Notes: generated by a model from the letters alone, not told the origin. DNA of 64,000 bases from Myxocyprinus asiaticus (GCF_019703515.2 NC_059385.1:26764001-26828000); one strand, 5' to 3'. Numbered from the stretch's first letter, positions 1 to 12,365 are shown. A program made the numbers and translations.

Positions 1-197
1 GCAGTTGTGGCTGGCTATGAGGACACTCAGCCTCCTCCCCTGTCGCTGACCAGTCCTACGTTGGGTACACGGAGCAAGGTAAGTGCTTTAACGTCCCAAT
101 ACAGCGAGATCAGGACACGTAGCTCTCCCCGCCCCACTCTGCCGCATTCCAAGGGTACGTCAACAGCGGTTGTCCCCTTGGTGCCCCTTGCCCAGAG

Positions 198-2074
198 TTG
201 GAGGTGTGGTTAATGCTCTCCAACCTGTCGCGATGGCTGGCCAGGACGATCCGACTGGGCTACGCGATTCAGTTCGCCAGGCACCCGCCCAGGTTCAGCG
301 CCATCCGTTTCACCTCGGTAGGTGGCGAGGATGCCACTGCCCTATGTGCAGAAGTTGCGGTCCTTCTGCAGAAATTTGGAACACTATTGTATTTGTACAA
401 ATGTCTTGCCTTAAAACAGTCTGGACAACGGAAACCGTAAATCATAGAAATCCCAAACTTGGCAGGGTGGTCCCAAATCCTAACTGCTGCTCAGGCACGC
501 ACACTCACACCCATCCAACGCTAGGTGGTGCTATAATAAACACTTTAACATTTTCACTAACATCTTCACAACTATATAGGCTACAATCAAAGTGATTTTT
601 TCCTCCGATTTCTTGAGTCAGGCTAAACAAAATGTATATATCTGATTTCATTTTCGTCAATAAAATATTTCCAGCATTTTGAAATCCAAGACCGTTTGTC
701 CAATTTGTACAAAATTTGGGATACATCATCCACAGACCCACCTGACAAAAAGTTGTCATAAGAAATTTGGTTTGTCAATTTGCTTCGGAGTTACTACACA
801 ATAAAATATTTTGCTGTGATCCATTTTATTGGCCTATATCTTCTGAACGCGATAGAGCCTGTCCCTCCAGCTGAGATGAAGGGCGGCTTCTACAGCCCCT
901 ACTTCATCATGCCCAAGAAAGGCGGTGGGTTGCGACCGATCTTGGACCTGCGGGAACTGAATCGGGCCCTGTACAGGCTTTCATTCAGGATGCTCACGCA
1001 GAAGCACATTCTATCGTGCGTCTGGCACTGAGATTGGTTCGCGACGGTAGTCCTGAAAGACGCGTACTCTCTTGTCTCGATCCTGCCTCATCACAGACCG
1101 TTCCTTTGGTTTGCCTTCGAGGGTCGGGCATACCAGTACAAGGTCCTCCCCTTCAGTCTGTTCCTGTCGCCTCGTATCTTCACGGAGGTCAAAGAGGCAG
1201 CCCTTGCCCCGCTAAGGGAAGTTGGCGTCCGCATCCTCAACTATCTCGATGACTGGCTGATCCTAGCTCATTCTCGAGACCTGTTGTGTGCGCACAGGGA
1301 CCTGTGCTCAGCCACATCAGCCGTTTGGGGCTTCAGGTCAACTGAGAAAAGAGCAAGCTCGCCCCGGTGCAGAGCATCTCTTTTCTTGGGATGGAGTTGG
1401 ACTATGACCGCTCGTCTCACGAACGAGCACGCTCAGTCGGTGCTGAATTGGAAAAGGCATTCAGGGGGAGAAAAGCAGTCCCACTAAAACAATGTCAGAG
1501 GCTCCTGGGGCATATGGTATTCTCGGCAGCAGTCACACACCTCGGGTTGATGCATATGAGACCGCTTCAGCACTGGCTTCAGACACGAGTCCCGAGATGG
1601 GCATGGTGCCGCTGCATGCATCGCGTGGCTATCACGCCGATCTGCCGGCGCTTGTTCAGCTCTCGGATGGACCTGGCATTTCTACGGGCAGGGGTTCCCC
1701 TATAGCAGGTTTCCAGGCGAGTCGTCGTCACGACAGATGCCTCCAAGTCGGGCTGGGGCGTCGTTTGCAATGGGCACGCAGCCGCAGGTTCCTGGATAGG
1801 CCTTCGTCTGCGTTGGCACATCAACTGCCTCGAGTTGCTTGCGGTATTGCTAGCCCTGCGGATGCTTCAGCCATTGATCCAGGGCAAGCATGTGTTGGTT
1901 CGGATGGACAACACAGCGACGGTAGTGTGCATAAACCGCCAAGGCAGTTTACACTCGCCCCGCATGTCGCAACTCACCCGCCGTCTCCTCCTCTGGAGCC
2001 AGCAGTGGCTCAAGTCGCTGCAAGCCACTGACATCCATGGCGAACTCAGTCGCACAGCAGACGCACTGTCATGG
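198..2074 (+). pseudogene. DIRS copy A reverse transcriptase-RNase H (broken)
   Basis: The reverse transcriptase begins around 198 (WLARTIRLGYAIQFARHPP) and is interrupted by the insert at 378-849. It resumes with EPVPPAEMKGGFYSPYF and LRPILDLRELNRAL near 860-970. The catalytic YLDD box is at 1242-1253 but in a different frame, so at least one frameshift lies between. The RNase H-like domain follows at about 1720-2074. Its expected acidic positions are visible: D in TDASKSGWG, E in LELLAVLLAL, D in RMDNTAT and D in RTADALSW. At least three reading frames are needed to follow the protein, so it cannot be made. The motifs are those of fish DIRS elements and differ from Gypsy or retroviral enzymes. 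Confidence 0.8.
378..849. other. Unclassified insertion inside the DIRS reverse transcriptase
   Basis: The DIRS protein text stops after VAVLLQK near 377 and resumes at IEPVPPAEMK near 850. The intervening 470 bp are AT-rich and have no coding similarity to the element. I see no clear terminal repeats or target duplication and cannot name the family. It includes a CA-rich spot near 497-512. Confidence 0.45.
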
Positions 2075-2559
2075 CAGGTGATGCTCAGGGGAGAGTGGAG
2101 GCTCCACCCCCAGGTGGTCTGGCTGATTTGGAGTCGATTCAGCAAGGCACAGGTAGACCTTTTTGCCTCCCGGGAATTTTCCCATTGCCAGTTGTGGTAT
2201 TCCCTGACCGAGGCCCCCCTCGTCACGGACACACTGGCACACAGCTAGCCCCGGAGTCTGCGCAAATATGCATTTCCCCCAGTGAGCCTACTTGCACAGA
2301 CGTTGGAGGACGAGGAACTGGTCCTGTTGGTAGCACCCTACTGGCCCACCCAGGCTTGGTTCTCGGAACTCACGCTCCTCGCAACAGCCCCTCCCTGGCA
2401 AATTCCCCTGAGAAATCTTTCTCAGGGACGAGGCACGATCTGGCACCCGTGACCAGACATCTGGAACCTCCACGTCTGGCCCTTGGACGGGACGCGGAAG
2501 ATCTGAGTGGCCTGAGTGGTAGACACTATCACTCAGGCCAGGGCCCCCTCTACCAGGTG

Positions 2560-3485
2560 ACTGTAAACCTTGAAATGGTGCCTGTTCGCGAATTGGTGTT
2601 CTTCCCGAGATGAAGACCCACAGAGTTGTGCAGTCGGGTCAGTGCTTTCCTTCCTGCAGGAGAGGTTGGAAGGGCGGCTGTCCCCCTCCACCTTGAAGGT
2701 GTATGTAGCCGCTATAGTGGCACACCATGATGCAGTGGACGGTATGTATTTAGGGAAGCACGACCTGATCATCAGGTTCCTTAGAGGCACCAGGAGGTTG
2801 AATCCTTCTAGGCCACACCTCATTCCCTCATGGGACCTCTCTGTGGTCCTGTTGAGCCTACAGAGAGCCCCTTTTGAGCCCTTAGAGTCAGTTGAGCTGA
2901 AAGCCCTCTCCTTGAAGATGGCCCTCCTGACTGTGCTCACCTCCATCAAGAGAGTTGGGGACAAGTCAGCGATACATGCCTAGAGTTTGGCCTGGTGTAC
3001 TCTCACGTGATCCTGAGACTCTGGTCGGGCTATGTGCCCAAGGTTCCCACTACCCCTTTTAAAGATCAGGTGGTGAACCTGCAAGTGCTGCCCCAGGAGG
3101 AGGCAGACCCAGCCTTGTCTTTGCTGTGTCCGGTACGCGCTTTGCATTTCTATTTGGACCACACGGAGAGCTTTAGATGCTCCGAGCAGCTCTTTGTCTG
3201 TTTTGGGGGACAGCAGAAGGGGAACACTGTCTCCAAACAGAGGATTGCCCACTGGATTGTGGATGCCATTGCGTTGGCATACCAGGCCCAGGGTGCACTG
3301 TCCCCTTTGGGACTACGAGCGCACTCTACCAGGAGCGTAGCCTCCTCCTGGGCCTTGGCCAATGGCACCTCTCTAACAGACATCTGTAGGACAGTGGCTG
3401 GGCAACACCCAATACTTTCACGAGATTTTATAATCTCTGGGTTGAGCCAGTTTCGTCCCGTGTGTTGGTTGGTTCAAACAGGTAA
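2560..3485 (+). pseudogene. DIRS copy A tyrosine recombinase (frameshifted)
   Basis: The N-terminal core-binding part runs from about 2612 (LSFLQERLEGRLSPSTLKVY, then VAAIVAHHDAVDG), and a stop near 2981 breaks the frame. The catalytic part continues from about 2995 with LLCPVRALHFYLDHT and the H-x-x-R motif HSTR at 3322-3333. The predicted nucleophile tyrosine lies in the motif RFYNLW at about 3423-3440. That motif is in a different frame from HSTR, so a second frameshift falls near 3400. The stop in the tyrosine frame is at 3483-3485. In the family this enzyme inserts the circular DNA copy by strand exchange without a target-site duplication. This copy is dead. Confidence 0.8.
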
Positions 3486-4171
3486 GGATGCGGGCAGCTG
3501 GCCGGGTATACAGCTGGCACACAAGCGCCTTTCCCCTTCCAAGGAGAAGATGTGCGCTCTTTCATCCACGTGAGTTCCCGGAATCGGTGAACCCTGGATT
3601 CCTCCCTCAGCACCTGCTGCAAGCAAATTCAGCAGAGGAATTCGACGCCAGGTCCAGTACTTGTGTCATTATGCCCTCTTCAGGTCAGCCCCTGTTCTGG
3701 GATAGGTGCTCCATATGCGTTGGTTTCCTGTCAGTAACCCCATATGACATAATCTTCCACGGTACGGTCTCCCTAATAGTAGACCCATGTCTTCCCTTGG
3801 GCAGAGTCCCCTCTGCCACCCGTCGCCGTGTTTATAGAGCTCCGTCCCCTCTGGGTAGGACCTACCACGGGGACTTCCTCCACATGCGATACTGCAGATA
3901 AAGAATCGGTAAGCCCATGTGACGTATTTCCACACAATCACCTCCCCTTCAGGCAGGGTGTGGTCTCCGCGATGTCTTTTTCCAAGGACACCTACCCCGA
4001 CGTGAATACGTTTTGGCCACAGCTGGAATCAAGCGAGTTCTTCCTCCGGGAGAAGAAAGAAGAGAAAAGGCAGAACCAGCTGGTGCGGCCTGTTCCCATT
4101 GTGGGCACGTCTGACCCCCCCTTTTATGCTTTCGAGGGGCGAGGGTCCATATGACGTGCACGGGGCATTGG

Positions 4172-4422
4172 GAATCAGAATCAGAATCAGAATGAGCTTT
4201 ATTGCCAAGTATGCTTACACATACAAGGAATTTGTCTTGGTGACAGGAGCTTCCAGTACACAACAATACAAAAACAGCAACAAGACTTTTAAAAAATAAT
4301 TAAAATTGAATAAAAAATAGATAAATATTGAAAAGAAAAAAGTATATATAGAATACACAATAGACAATATATATATATATATATATACATACATACATAT
4401 ATACGTACATATATATACATAT

Positions 4423-4493
<71 letters not shown>

Positions 4494-4990
4494 CATACAT
4501 ACATACATATACATACATACATATACACACACATACATACACACACATAAGTAGTGCAAATCTAAATACAAATCGGTTATATACTGTGCAAGGGAATGTA
4601 ATGGCAGAAAAGGTAGGATGTGTGATATAAAAAGACTAAGCTGTGTATTGCACATTAATTATTGCTCAAAGGGGCAGTTTTAACTGTTCATGAGATAGAT
4701 AGCCTGGGGGAAAAACTGTTCCTGTGCCTGACGGTTCTGGCGCTCAGAGCTCTGAAGCGTCGGCCAGAAGGGGGCAACCAATAATTGTCTCAGCAGTCCG
4801 AACTGTCCTTTGTAGTCTTCTGATGTCTGATTTCGTAGTTGAACCAAACCAGACAGTTATTGAAGTGCAGAGGACAGACTCAATGACCGCTGAGTAGAAA
4901 TGTATCAGCAGCGCCTGTGGCAGGTTGAACTTCCTCAACTGGCGAAGGAAGTACAGCCTTCCTACAAAGGGAAGGTTATGATGGGGCCGG
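4172..4990 (-). mobile_element. CR1/L2-type LINE 3' fragment nested in DIRS copy A
   Basis: On the minus strand, codons 4995 to 4744 read as the C-terminal end of a LINE reverse transcriptase (LPFVGRLYFLRQLRKFNLPQ, then HFYSAVIESVLCTS). This is the LRKFxLPxxxLxxFYxxxIESVL pattern of the CR1/L2/Rex group. The 3' UTR follows leftward and ends in a short GATTCT-type repeat tail, seen on the + strand as repeated GAATCA at 4172-4191. The 5' part is missing, as expected for a truncated LINE insertion. A large AT/CATA microsatellite lies in the 3' UTR. Its 3' end differs from that of the LINE at 51086-53361, so it is another family. Confidence 0.75.
4366..4548. repeat. Compound AT / CATA microsatellite
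   Basis: Long runs of alternating AT (4366-4388, 4433-4487) are mixed with CATA and CACA tetranucleotide runs inside the LINE 3' UTR. The tyrosine-isoleucine-rich reading frames across it are an artefact of the repeat. Confidence 0.95.
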
Positions 4991-5083
4991 TGCACTTGTT
5001 ACTTGGCACGCAGTGGCCTGCCTGCACCTGCACGCCGATCCACATAACACAGTTCAGCTGGTTGTGGCATTTTGTATAGGGAC

Positions 5084-5466
5084 CCCTAGTGTCACTACAT
5101 CGACACAACGTCGAGTGAGTGACAAATAGGAAACTTCTAGGTTACTGTTGTAACCCCCGTTCCCTGATGGAGGGAACGAGATGTTGTGTCCCTCCTGCCA
5201 CAACACTGAACTACCCGCTGTGATCGCCGGGACTCTGTCTCGGCTCTTCAGCATAAACCTGAATGAGTGGTTGCACACCGGCTCCTTTTATACCCGTATG
5301 TCCGGGGGAGTGGCATGCAAATTCCACTCGCCAATTTTCATTGGCCATTTCTCAAACATCAGAGGTGTTTGGGACTCCCAAGTGCGACCCCTAGTGTCAC
5401 TACATCGACACAACTTCTCGTTCCCTCCATCAGGGAACGGGGGTTACAACAGTAACCTAGACGTTT
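5084..5466 (+). repeat. DIRS copy A internal complementary region and right terminal repeat
   Basis: Positions 5084-5134 are the reverse complement of the DIRS left end as seen at 35747-35801 in copy C. Immediately after, 5136-5180 is the reverse complement of the right end at about 5418-5466. The right terminal repeat itself covers about 5385-5466 and finishes with GTAACCTAGACGTT. Placing the complements of both ends side by side is the known DIRS1 arrangement, thought to serve in completing the ends during replication. Confidence 0.8.
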
Positions 5467-8384
5467 AACCTGGCTGCAGAGACAGGAATAGATTATTTGA
5501 TCAGCATGTAAAGCAACCAACCACAGTTCCTTTTTTTATGTGTCATTTCGGAGTGGGTTTATCTTAATTAGCTGATACCACATTAATTAACTTTGGAAAA
5601 AAATAATTGAAATAATTGCACAGTAGTGTCTGTCAATAAAGGCCTGTATGGAAAACAATGGAATAATAGCAGAAATATGTCTAGTCTTTGTATGTAGAAC
5701 GTCTGTCTGTCTACAAGTAACAAGTACTTGTAATGTTTGCAGAAACAAAAGATAAAAGGGACTGTATCTAAGTGCAGGCTTTTAATTAAAATTCAGAAAA
5801 ATAAACACAAGAAACCAAATCCATGAGTACAGAACAAACCTTTTTTTAAGGTAATGCTCTGTCGATTTTAATATCAACAAAACCGACCTCCCTACTTTAA
5901 ACCTTAAACCTAAACCTAACCGATAGTGTCATTAAAGCAAATGTTAGAAGAATTATTTTTTTCTGAAGCAACTACGTCTTTTTGTGGTGTTCTGTGACAC
6001 TTTCAGCTCACATGTTGACTTGTGTGCTTTTCAGGACTCATACCACGGTCCTGCAATGCACTTGAGTTACCGCACAATTTGATCGCACTTGAACAAGCTT
6101 TTAAATGTAGTTGGTTATGTGATGCAAACGTTAAAATGTTTTGCCTTACAAGTCATGTGCTGCAGTAAAAGTGTTTAGATGTTATAAGATAGTATTGTGT
6201 GAGGAACAATGTGAAAAGTGTTAATGAACTGGTAATCTGCCATTTTACTTGTGATTTGTGTGAAAGTGAATAAAAGTCAAGAAACTACCAGGATACGTAC
6301 ATCTATACAATTAAAAATCATCTCATAAAAATTTAGGTACTGTGTAGTAACGTGATTCTGTGAGAACAAGTTGGATTATTTCACAGACATAACTTGAAAA
6401 CAAAGCAAAATATACAATTCTGCTTGTGCATATTTACTTACTACTCAGAGCCTCTGACAAAACTCTCATTCATAGATTTATTGTCACTCACCTGGAAAAC
6501 TTTGGCAAACAACCATGGTACAATGTAAATACAACTTCCAGAAAGACTGTTGCAATCTGACTTCTGGAAGTTACAAAGCACCAGCCATTCAGATTGGAAC
6601 TGCTGATTTCAACCAGACATTTGTGTGTGCAGTATGCATCAGATAGTCAGTGTATGGATTGTGTGCAGTCTGTGGGTATACCATCTGAGGCTGAGACCAC
6701 GTTGGTACTAACCCCTAGATTACGAGTCTTGTCATTTTAAAAGACAAATGGTTTGTTAGTTTGATTTGAGAAGAAATCCATAAGTTACATTTGTAAAACA
6801 ACTCACAGTACCTACATGGTAGAAATTACTAGTTTGCTCTCACATTCAAATTGATACATGTTCCATGTAATGCAATAGTTTATATATCATGTGAGCAATT
6901 TATACTTTCCATTATCTAATTAATATAACTCTGAGCTTCCTCTGATGATATGGACAATAATTATGCCTCAAATACACAAGTCACAAATTGATAACCTTAT
7001 GGTTGAACACCTGTAATTTACAGCATATGCCTTTCATTTGTATGTGGATACATCACTGGATGTGTGGGTGAGATCCACTCAAGCAGCATACCTGTTTGCC
7101 ATTTCCATGGTGATAAGATGCACCTTTGAGTACCTTTAATTCCATCTTTTTGTAGGGCATAGGGCATAATGACTAGGGCGGACAGACTAGTGCACACTAC
7201 TTATTTAGTGATGTTGAATTCCATGGGTATATTGCAGTAGCTCACATTTCATTTTGATAATTACAATTCCTAGAAAGATTCTGAACACACCCATTTCTCG
7301 TGCAATGACAGAAACAAGTTTTAGGTCAATACATTGTTATGTTTGTCACGATTCACACAGCATAACTACAGCAACTAGATTGAACATATTTTGGAGGAAA
7401 TGTTACTTTGGTGCTTGCCCATACAAAACTCACCATCACAATGTTAGGTGATAAACGTTTCTGATAAACAATGATATTCTGTACATTAGACAAAAGCTGT
7501 TTTTGTTAAGGGAATACACGTCCCTCCTGTCATATATTTGGATCGATGAGGGTTTACCGTTTCATTGATCCTTTATAGACTTATGACTCAATGGCCTTCA
7601 TTTGTGTGGGAATTAATTATATAATGGCATACCTGCACGCTCGATCCCTCAACACACACACACTCAGACACATAGTATTACTCAAATAGACCTATGCAGT
7701 AGCCGTGGGGTTGCCAAGGGTAACACTTTGTCACAAACCACAAATAGAAAAATTATGCAGGGTGCATATGGCACAGCAGTGTTTAATGTTGTTTGTCTTG
7801 GAGTGCTTTTACTGAGTTTGATGTGTGACTTAGACATGAAAATAGGCTAGTTATTCTTTATAACTGGTGAATAAAGACATAGTCATGTATTTATTTTGGA
7901 ATTAATGCAGAATAAACAAAAGCACATGTTTGCATTTACCAAATATCCCTCCAAGCGAGTAAGTTCAAATACAGTGATATTGATGGGCCTGGCAACCTTT
8001 GTAGTGCATTTGATTATTGTCAACATTCTGCGTATATTTTGCTTGGTTGTTTACATAAATTGTCAACAGGGTCTCAGGATTAGTATTTGTATGCAGTGTT
8101 AGGTATAATCTGATAACAAAATAATTTGTTACTGTAATCTGTTTACTATAATAATTTAAATTATCACAATCAGATTACAGTTACTGACTTTCAATTTAGT
8201 TTTAAATGTACTTTAAAAGTATTTTACTTAATCTACACATATTCCAAAAATATGAATAATGTACATATGTACATGTGTTTGTTTTTCTGTGATAGTGATA
8301 ATAAACAAGGAGGAAACACAGACATCATTTTGAATTTGTGGAGTGAAAAAAAACAAACAATTTAAGCTCAATTGACAGCATTTT
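5467..8384. other. Intergenic, no feature recognised
   Basis: AT-rich sequence with only short reading frames and no domain, RNA gene or repeat family that I can identify. A decayed repeat or a distal regulatory element could be present unseen. Confidence 0.6.
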
Positions 8385-8507
8385 CCGATTAACACTTTTT
8401 ATTGATTCAGACAAATGAAACAGAAAAGCAAACATATAAACACCAAATCAGCTTTTAACCCCCATTATTCCCTTTCCCCCTCCTAATCCCCAACCCCACC
8501 CTGACCC

Positions 8508-8547
8508 TTAACAAATATCCCTGTGGTCAAACATAAGAATACACACA

Positions 8548-8644
<97 letters not shown>

Positions 8645-8921
8645 TATTAAATAAATCCAAGCTTCCCAACCTTCTATATGAAATTTTTTCGAATGCTGCC
8701 ACCCTGCCCATCTCTATGCACCACTCTTGAAATGAGGGCGCTCCAGCTGACTTCCATCCCCTAAGGATGACCTGTCTGCCGATCATAACACTGGCTAGGA
8801 CCCAATTTTTTATGTATTTATACCCTATGTTAATGACCACCCCATCGCCTAAAATACAGAGTCTGGGGCAAAATGAAATTTGAGTGTCCAATACATCACA
8901 AATAAAACTCTGAACCCTCAA
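8508..8921 (-). pseudogene. L1 copy A ORF2 C-terminal remnant
   Basis: The minus-strand text MRVQSFICDVLDTQISFCPR, followed by LCILGDGVVINIGYKYIKNW, matches the homologous fragment at 29280-29633 in this window. It is the poorly conserved C-terminal segment of L1-like ORF2. The distal end runs into a CA/AT microsatellite. It has no catalytic residues and is not functional. Confidence 0.65.
8532..8642. repeat. CA / A / TA compound microsatellite
   Basis: An AC run, a run of about 18 A and a long TA run lie back to back in the L1 3' UTR. Confidence 0.95.
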
Positions 8922-9179
8922 CCAAAAATCTTATATCTTAACACACCACCAAAAAACATGGGTTGTGTCCCCATCTTCTGATTGGCATCACCAGCAGGTG
9001 AGTGTGTCTTTAAGAGTAGGCAAGGCTTTAAATACCTCGCCAAACTCCTCCAAGGTTATCTCAGAATCAAGAGAATTTTTTTGCTCAGTCGTCAGTTTAG
9101 GAAGTTCTAATGGTTCCACAAAGTTTCTAATATCCTCATCAGTAGACGAAGACGTGGAACTGTAGAGATCAAGATAGAA

Positions 9180-9431
9180 TTCTTTAAAAGCAGTATTAAT
9201 ATCTATGGCCGAGGTAAATATTTCACCATGGTTTCGATGTAGACATTGATTTCAGTCTTTAGCATTTGTTGGAATTCAGGATTTTGCAAAAGGGATACAT
9301 TAAAATGCCAGCTACATAATTTATTTTTCTCCATATGTGGCAACACCTCAAAACACACCAGGGCGTGATCTGAGACTAAAATGTTTCCAGTTGAGCAATC
9401 AACAACAGATGAAATGAGGAACCTAGAAATA

Positions 9432-9491
<60 letters not shown>

Positions 9492-10010
9492 AATCTTATG
9501 GAGCATCAATTTTGCTCTAGGGGGCTTGCACACTTTTGCTTCACTATGATCAAGGACTGAGTCCATCAAAAGATTAAAGTCTCCTCCCAATATTATATCA
9601 TGAGGGGTGCCAGTGGCTTGCAACATCCCTTCAAGATCTATAAAAAAGCCCTAATCATCAATGTGAGGTGCATAAATATTAGGCAAAATAAGACTTTGTC
9701 CCTGAATTTCTGCTAAAACAACAATGACTCTTTCCTAATTTATCTTTACTCTGTTTGAGACATTTGAATTGTAGATGTTTACTGATCAGTGTAATGACTC
9801 CCCTGCTCTTACTCGAGCCAGCGCTATAAAAAAAAATGGCCACCCCATATCTTTCCAAATTTTTCAGCTTCCTGCGGAGAAAGGTGCGTTTCTTGAAGAA
9901 ACACTATATCATATTTCTTACGCTTAAGAAGAGAAATAACCTTCCTTCTTTTTATGGGGTGCCCCAACATTCCACGTGGAGAGAGACAATCCACTCATAT
10001 TAACATTTGA
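9180..10010 (-). pseudogene. L1 copy A ORF2 endonuclease remnant
   Basis: The minus strand holds HDIILGGDFNLLMDSVLDHS at about 9540-9605, the GDFN motif of apurinic-type endonucleases that nick the target site for LINE insertion. The N-terminal start near 10000-9780 is visible in mixed frames and is repeated at 31500-31290. A TA/GA microsatellite interrupts the domain at 9432-9489. Several frameshifts make it non-functional. Confidence 0.65.
9432..9489. repeat. TA then GA microsatellite
   Basis: A short TA run passes directly into a GA run of about 17 units inside the L1 endonuclease remnant. Confidence 0.95.
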
Positions 10011-10193
10011 CATTTTGACATATAAGAAAAAATAAATTGTGTGACAAAAACAAGATTAGAAAGACAACATTCCAACATTAGTGCAACCCTCAAAACCCGA
10101 ACATCCCCCTGAACAAAACAAACAGAAAAAAGAAAAACATGCGCATTAACCCTGCGCACGACAGCGCCAACTGGCATCCATCCCTCCGAACGT

Positions 10194-11450
10194 GGACTGT
10201 GTTTCACTTGGATTTCATACTTGTTGAGGTTTGATGATAAGCTATAGAAAGTGGAAATGATTATTCCTGTTTAGTTCCATCTCTATGTTATTTATTTACA
10301 AATATGCCATTTAAGGGTCATTCTATTAAGTTTTCTTTCATTCACTAAAAAATAAAAATCCTGTTATGGGATGGTGTCGGAGTATTGAACAGGTTCACCT
10401 GCAGCAGTGTCCTCGAAAGGTTTGTGAATTTCAGTTCCAACCAGTCGTCAGTAAATTTGTAAAGATGTACAGTACATATGTAAATGCGGTGAATATATTG
10501 ATATTGTATGTATGTTTCAGTTTCCATCCAAATGTACAAAAATGTATGTGTAAATGCAAACATACAAATCTATTTGAATACTAATGAGATCACACCAAAA
10601 TTTTATATATATGACATTTTAAAGACTTGCTGCCCTTTTAGTTCCATAAGAGATGATGTTTTATTACTTTAAGCCTTTATATTTAATTATTTTGCCCCAT
10701 GTAAATTTGTCCTTTATGCTTTATATTTGTTTTATTTTAAGTCAATTTTGTATTGAGCTTTTCTGTACACAGAAGGTTTATTTGTTCTTTTATCTGTTTA
10801 AAATTTGACAAAAAAATAATTTTCACTGCAAGCTAGTTATACTATATACAGAGCTATACAGAGAGCTTTTTTGCATATAAGCTGCATTTTAAGATACAGA
10901 ATGTTATATGAGGCAACAAAAGTAATTAACAAGTTCACTGGTTCATGAAATCCTACTCCTGGAGCGCATTAAGGTAAACAGACTTTGCGTGCTGTCCAAA
11001 ATGGATGGGCTCGAGCACAGGACTGGGCTTGAACTCTGAGATCACCCCATCCCATTATAAAATTAGAAAATTCAACCAAATAATTTGAAAAGCCACAACC
11101 ATAAAGCTATCCAAATCTAGCAACCTGGTGTCATAGTGAAAACGTGACTATGTACATTTTTGCCAAACTTTTTATACATGTCTCCAGGTAAAATTCCCTG
11201 CAGTGGCCAGGTGAAATGAACACTAGAGGTGCTACAACAACTGTGTTTTATTCACTTTCACTCAAATCATGACTTAAATGGCTGATTATGACTTTTTAAA
11301 TACTTATTTTTTTCTCTACTACTCAGACCCTGCTATTTTATGATATCCACATACTTTTACTCAAACATATCTTTTGAAAAACAATACATTTGAATGCTTG
11401 TATTACAGACTCACCTACATATGCACACTTATTCTAACATGACAAGCTTG
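10194..11450. other. Intergenic, no feature recognised
   Basis: AT-rich sequence beyond the L1 truncation point. I see no coding region, RNA gene or clear repeat. Confidence 0.6.
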
Positions 11451-11930
11451 CAGGGTAGCTCACCTGATAGGGCGTTGGACTTAGTGTCGGAGGAATGTTG
11501 TTTAAGTCCATTCATGAATTCAAGCTAACACGTGCCATAACAGAGTGATAGAAAAGGCACGAAATGAGGTGGACGAGGCTTCAGCATTTTAAAACACAAA
11601 TGGTTAGGTTTAGGCATTGATTTGGTAAGGATGTCTTTTTTAAACGTTTCATTTATATTTGAAAACACTGTTGGTTAGGTTCAGGCAAAAGTTTAGGTTA
11701 GGGAGGTATGTTTAAAATAATAAATAATCTAAAATTCACCTTAAAACTGTATCTGAATACGACACCATTTTACTTGCTTTTGGCGCCCCCAGCTGGACAT
11801 TTCACTGGAAACCTGCAGCCAATCGTGAAATGCAGCACGGAAATTTTGCATTGCAAACATTTTGTCATGTTCATGTAAATTTCATGAGACCAGGCTGAAA
11901 TATAACCAAGGCTTTACGAAATCCTCTAGA
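11451..11930 (+). mobile_element. tRNA-derived SINE-like repeat
   Basis: The left end has an A-box-like TAGCTCACCTGA (11456-11467) and, about 40 bp on, a B-box-like GTTTAAGTCC, the internal RNA polymerase III promoter of tRNA-derived SINEs. Downstream, the motif GGTTAGGTTTAGG recurs in degenerate form (11605 and about 11673). The region ends near GGCGCCCCCAGCTGGAC. There is no tRNA cloverleaf, so this is not a tRNA gene. The right boundary is uncertain. Confidence 0.5.
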
Positions 11931-12167
11931 GTTTAAAACAGCCAAGCAAAAACAGCAACATCAAAGGTCAATTTCTGTCTTTTCATGCAAAATTGATTTT
12001 GCTACAAAAGTTAATCTTGCTTATGTGTGAAGATCTGGATGTAGATCTTACAGTCATGTAGTCAGCGTGGGATGACAACGGTTATGCCTGCAAGTGTATC
12101 CTTGCACATGTATAGTACAGCCTACACAATAGTAACACATATATGTTGTATTATATTATGTAGCCTG

Positions 12168-12362
12168 CTTAAAAAAGCCAGCATGGCAGGTCACCAGCGT
12201 AAGATGCATTAGGATGCATGGGATGCTGGTCCCCCCGTAACCAGCAAGACTACCTTGGTCAGCCAGGCCTGGACCAAAAAGACTATGTTGGTCGACCAGC
12301 TTCACCAACTGGATTTTCACAGGTGTACAACATACTACGCTAAACCAATACCACACCAGCAC
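12168..12362. repeat. CCAGC/GCTGG-rich repeat
   Basis: The stretch repeats CCAGC, CTGGTC and GACCAGC in both orientations (CCAGCATGG, GATGCTGGTC, TCGACCAGC, CACACCAGCAC). This suggests a degenerate foldback or minisatellite-like repeat. I cannot name the family. Confidence 0.5.
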
Positions 12363-12365
12363 TAA

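Larger units (their letters stand above)
1..5466 (+). mobile_element. DIRS-type tyrosine-recombinase retrotransposon, copy A (left end outside window)
   Basis: The region encodes, in order, the DIRS reverse transcriptase, an RNase H domain and a tyrosine recombinase, all on the + strand and broken by frameshifts. The 3' end has the inverted-repeat and internal-complementary-region layout typical of DIRS elements (5084-5466). It ends near 5466, just as copy C ends near 37651. Two foreign pieces interrupt it: an unclassified insert at 378-849 and a minus-strand LINE fragment at about 4172-4990. DIRS elements integrate with a tyrosine recombinase through a circular intermediate and lack an aspartic protease and DDE integrase; neither is seen here. 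Between the recombinase (to 3485) and the LINE lies about 690 bp of decayed 3' element sequence with no domain I recognise. Confidence 0.85.
8385..10193 (-). mobile_element. L1-like LINE, copy A (5'-truncated, internally deleted)
   Basis: The 3' end is at the left (TTTTTATTGATTCAGAC on the + strand near 8396). Reading leftward from 10193, the element has sequence upstream of ORF2, an ORF2 start with an endonuclease (about 10010 to 9180), then an abrupt jump at about 9010 to the ORF2 C-terminus and 3' UTR. The whole reverse transcriptase is missing. The same 3' UTR recurs at 29072, 37652-38640 and 62458, which confirms a family. Confidence 0.75.

Noticed and set aside
4215..4655. Open frames rich in Tyr-Ile and Cys-Val-Tyr
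   Set aside because: They are translations of the AT/CATA microsatellite. The same applies to frames at 8508, 37777, 44888 and 60236.
11451..11530. Possible tRNA gene
   Set aside because: Only the promoter boxes resemble a tRNA. The fold is lost and SINE-like sequence follows.
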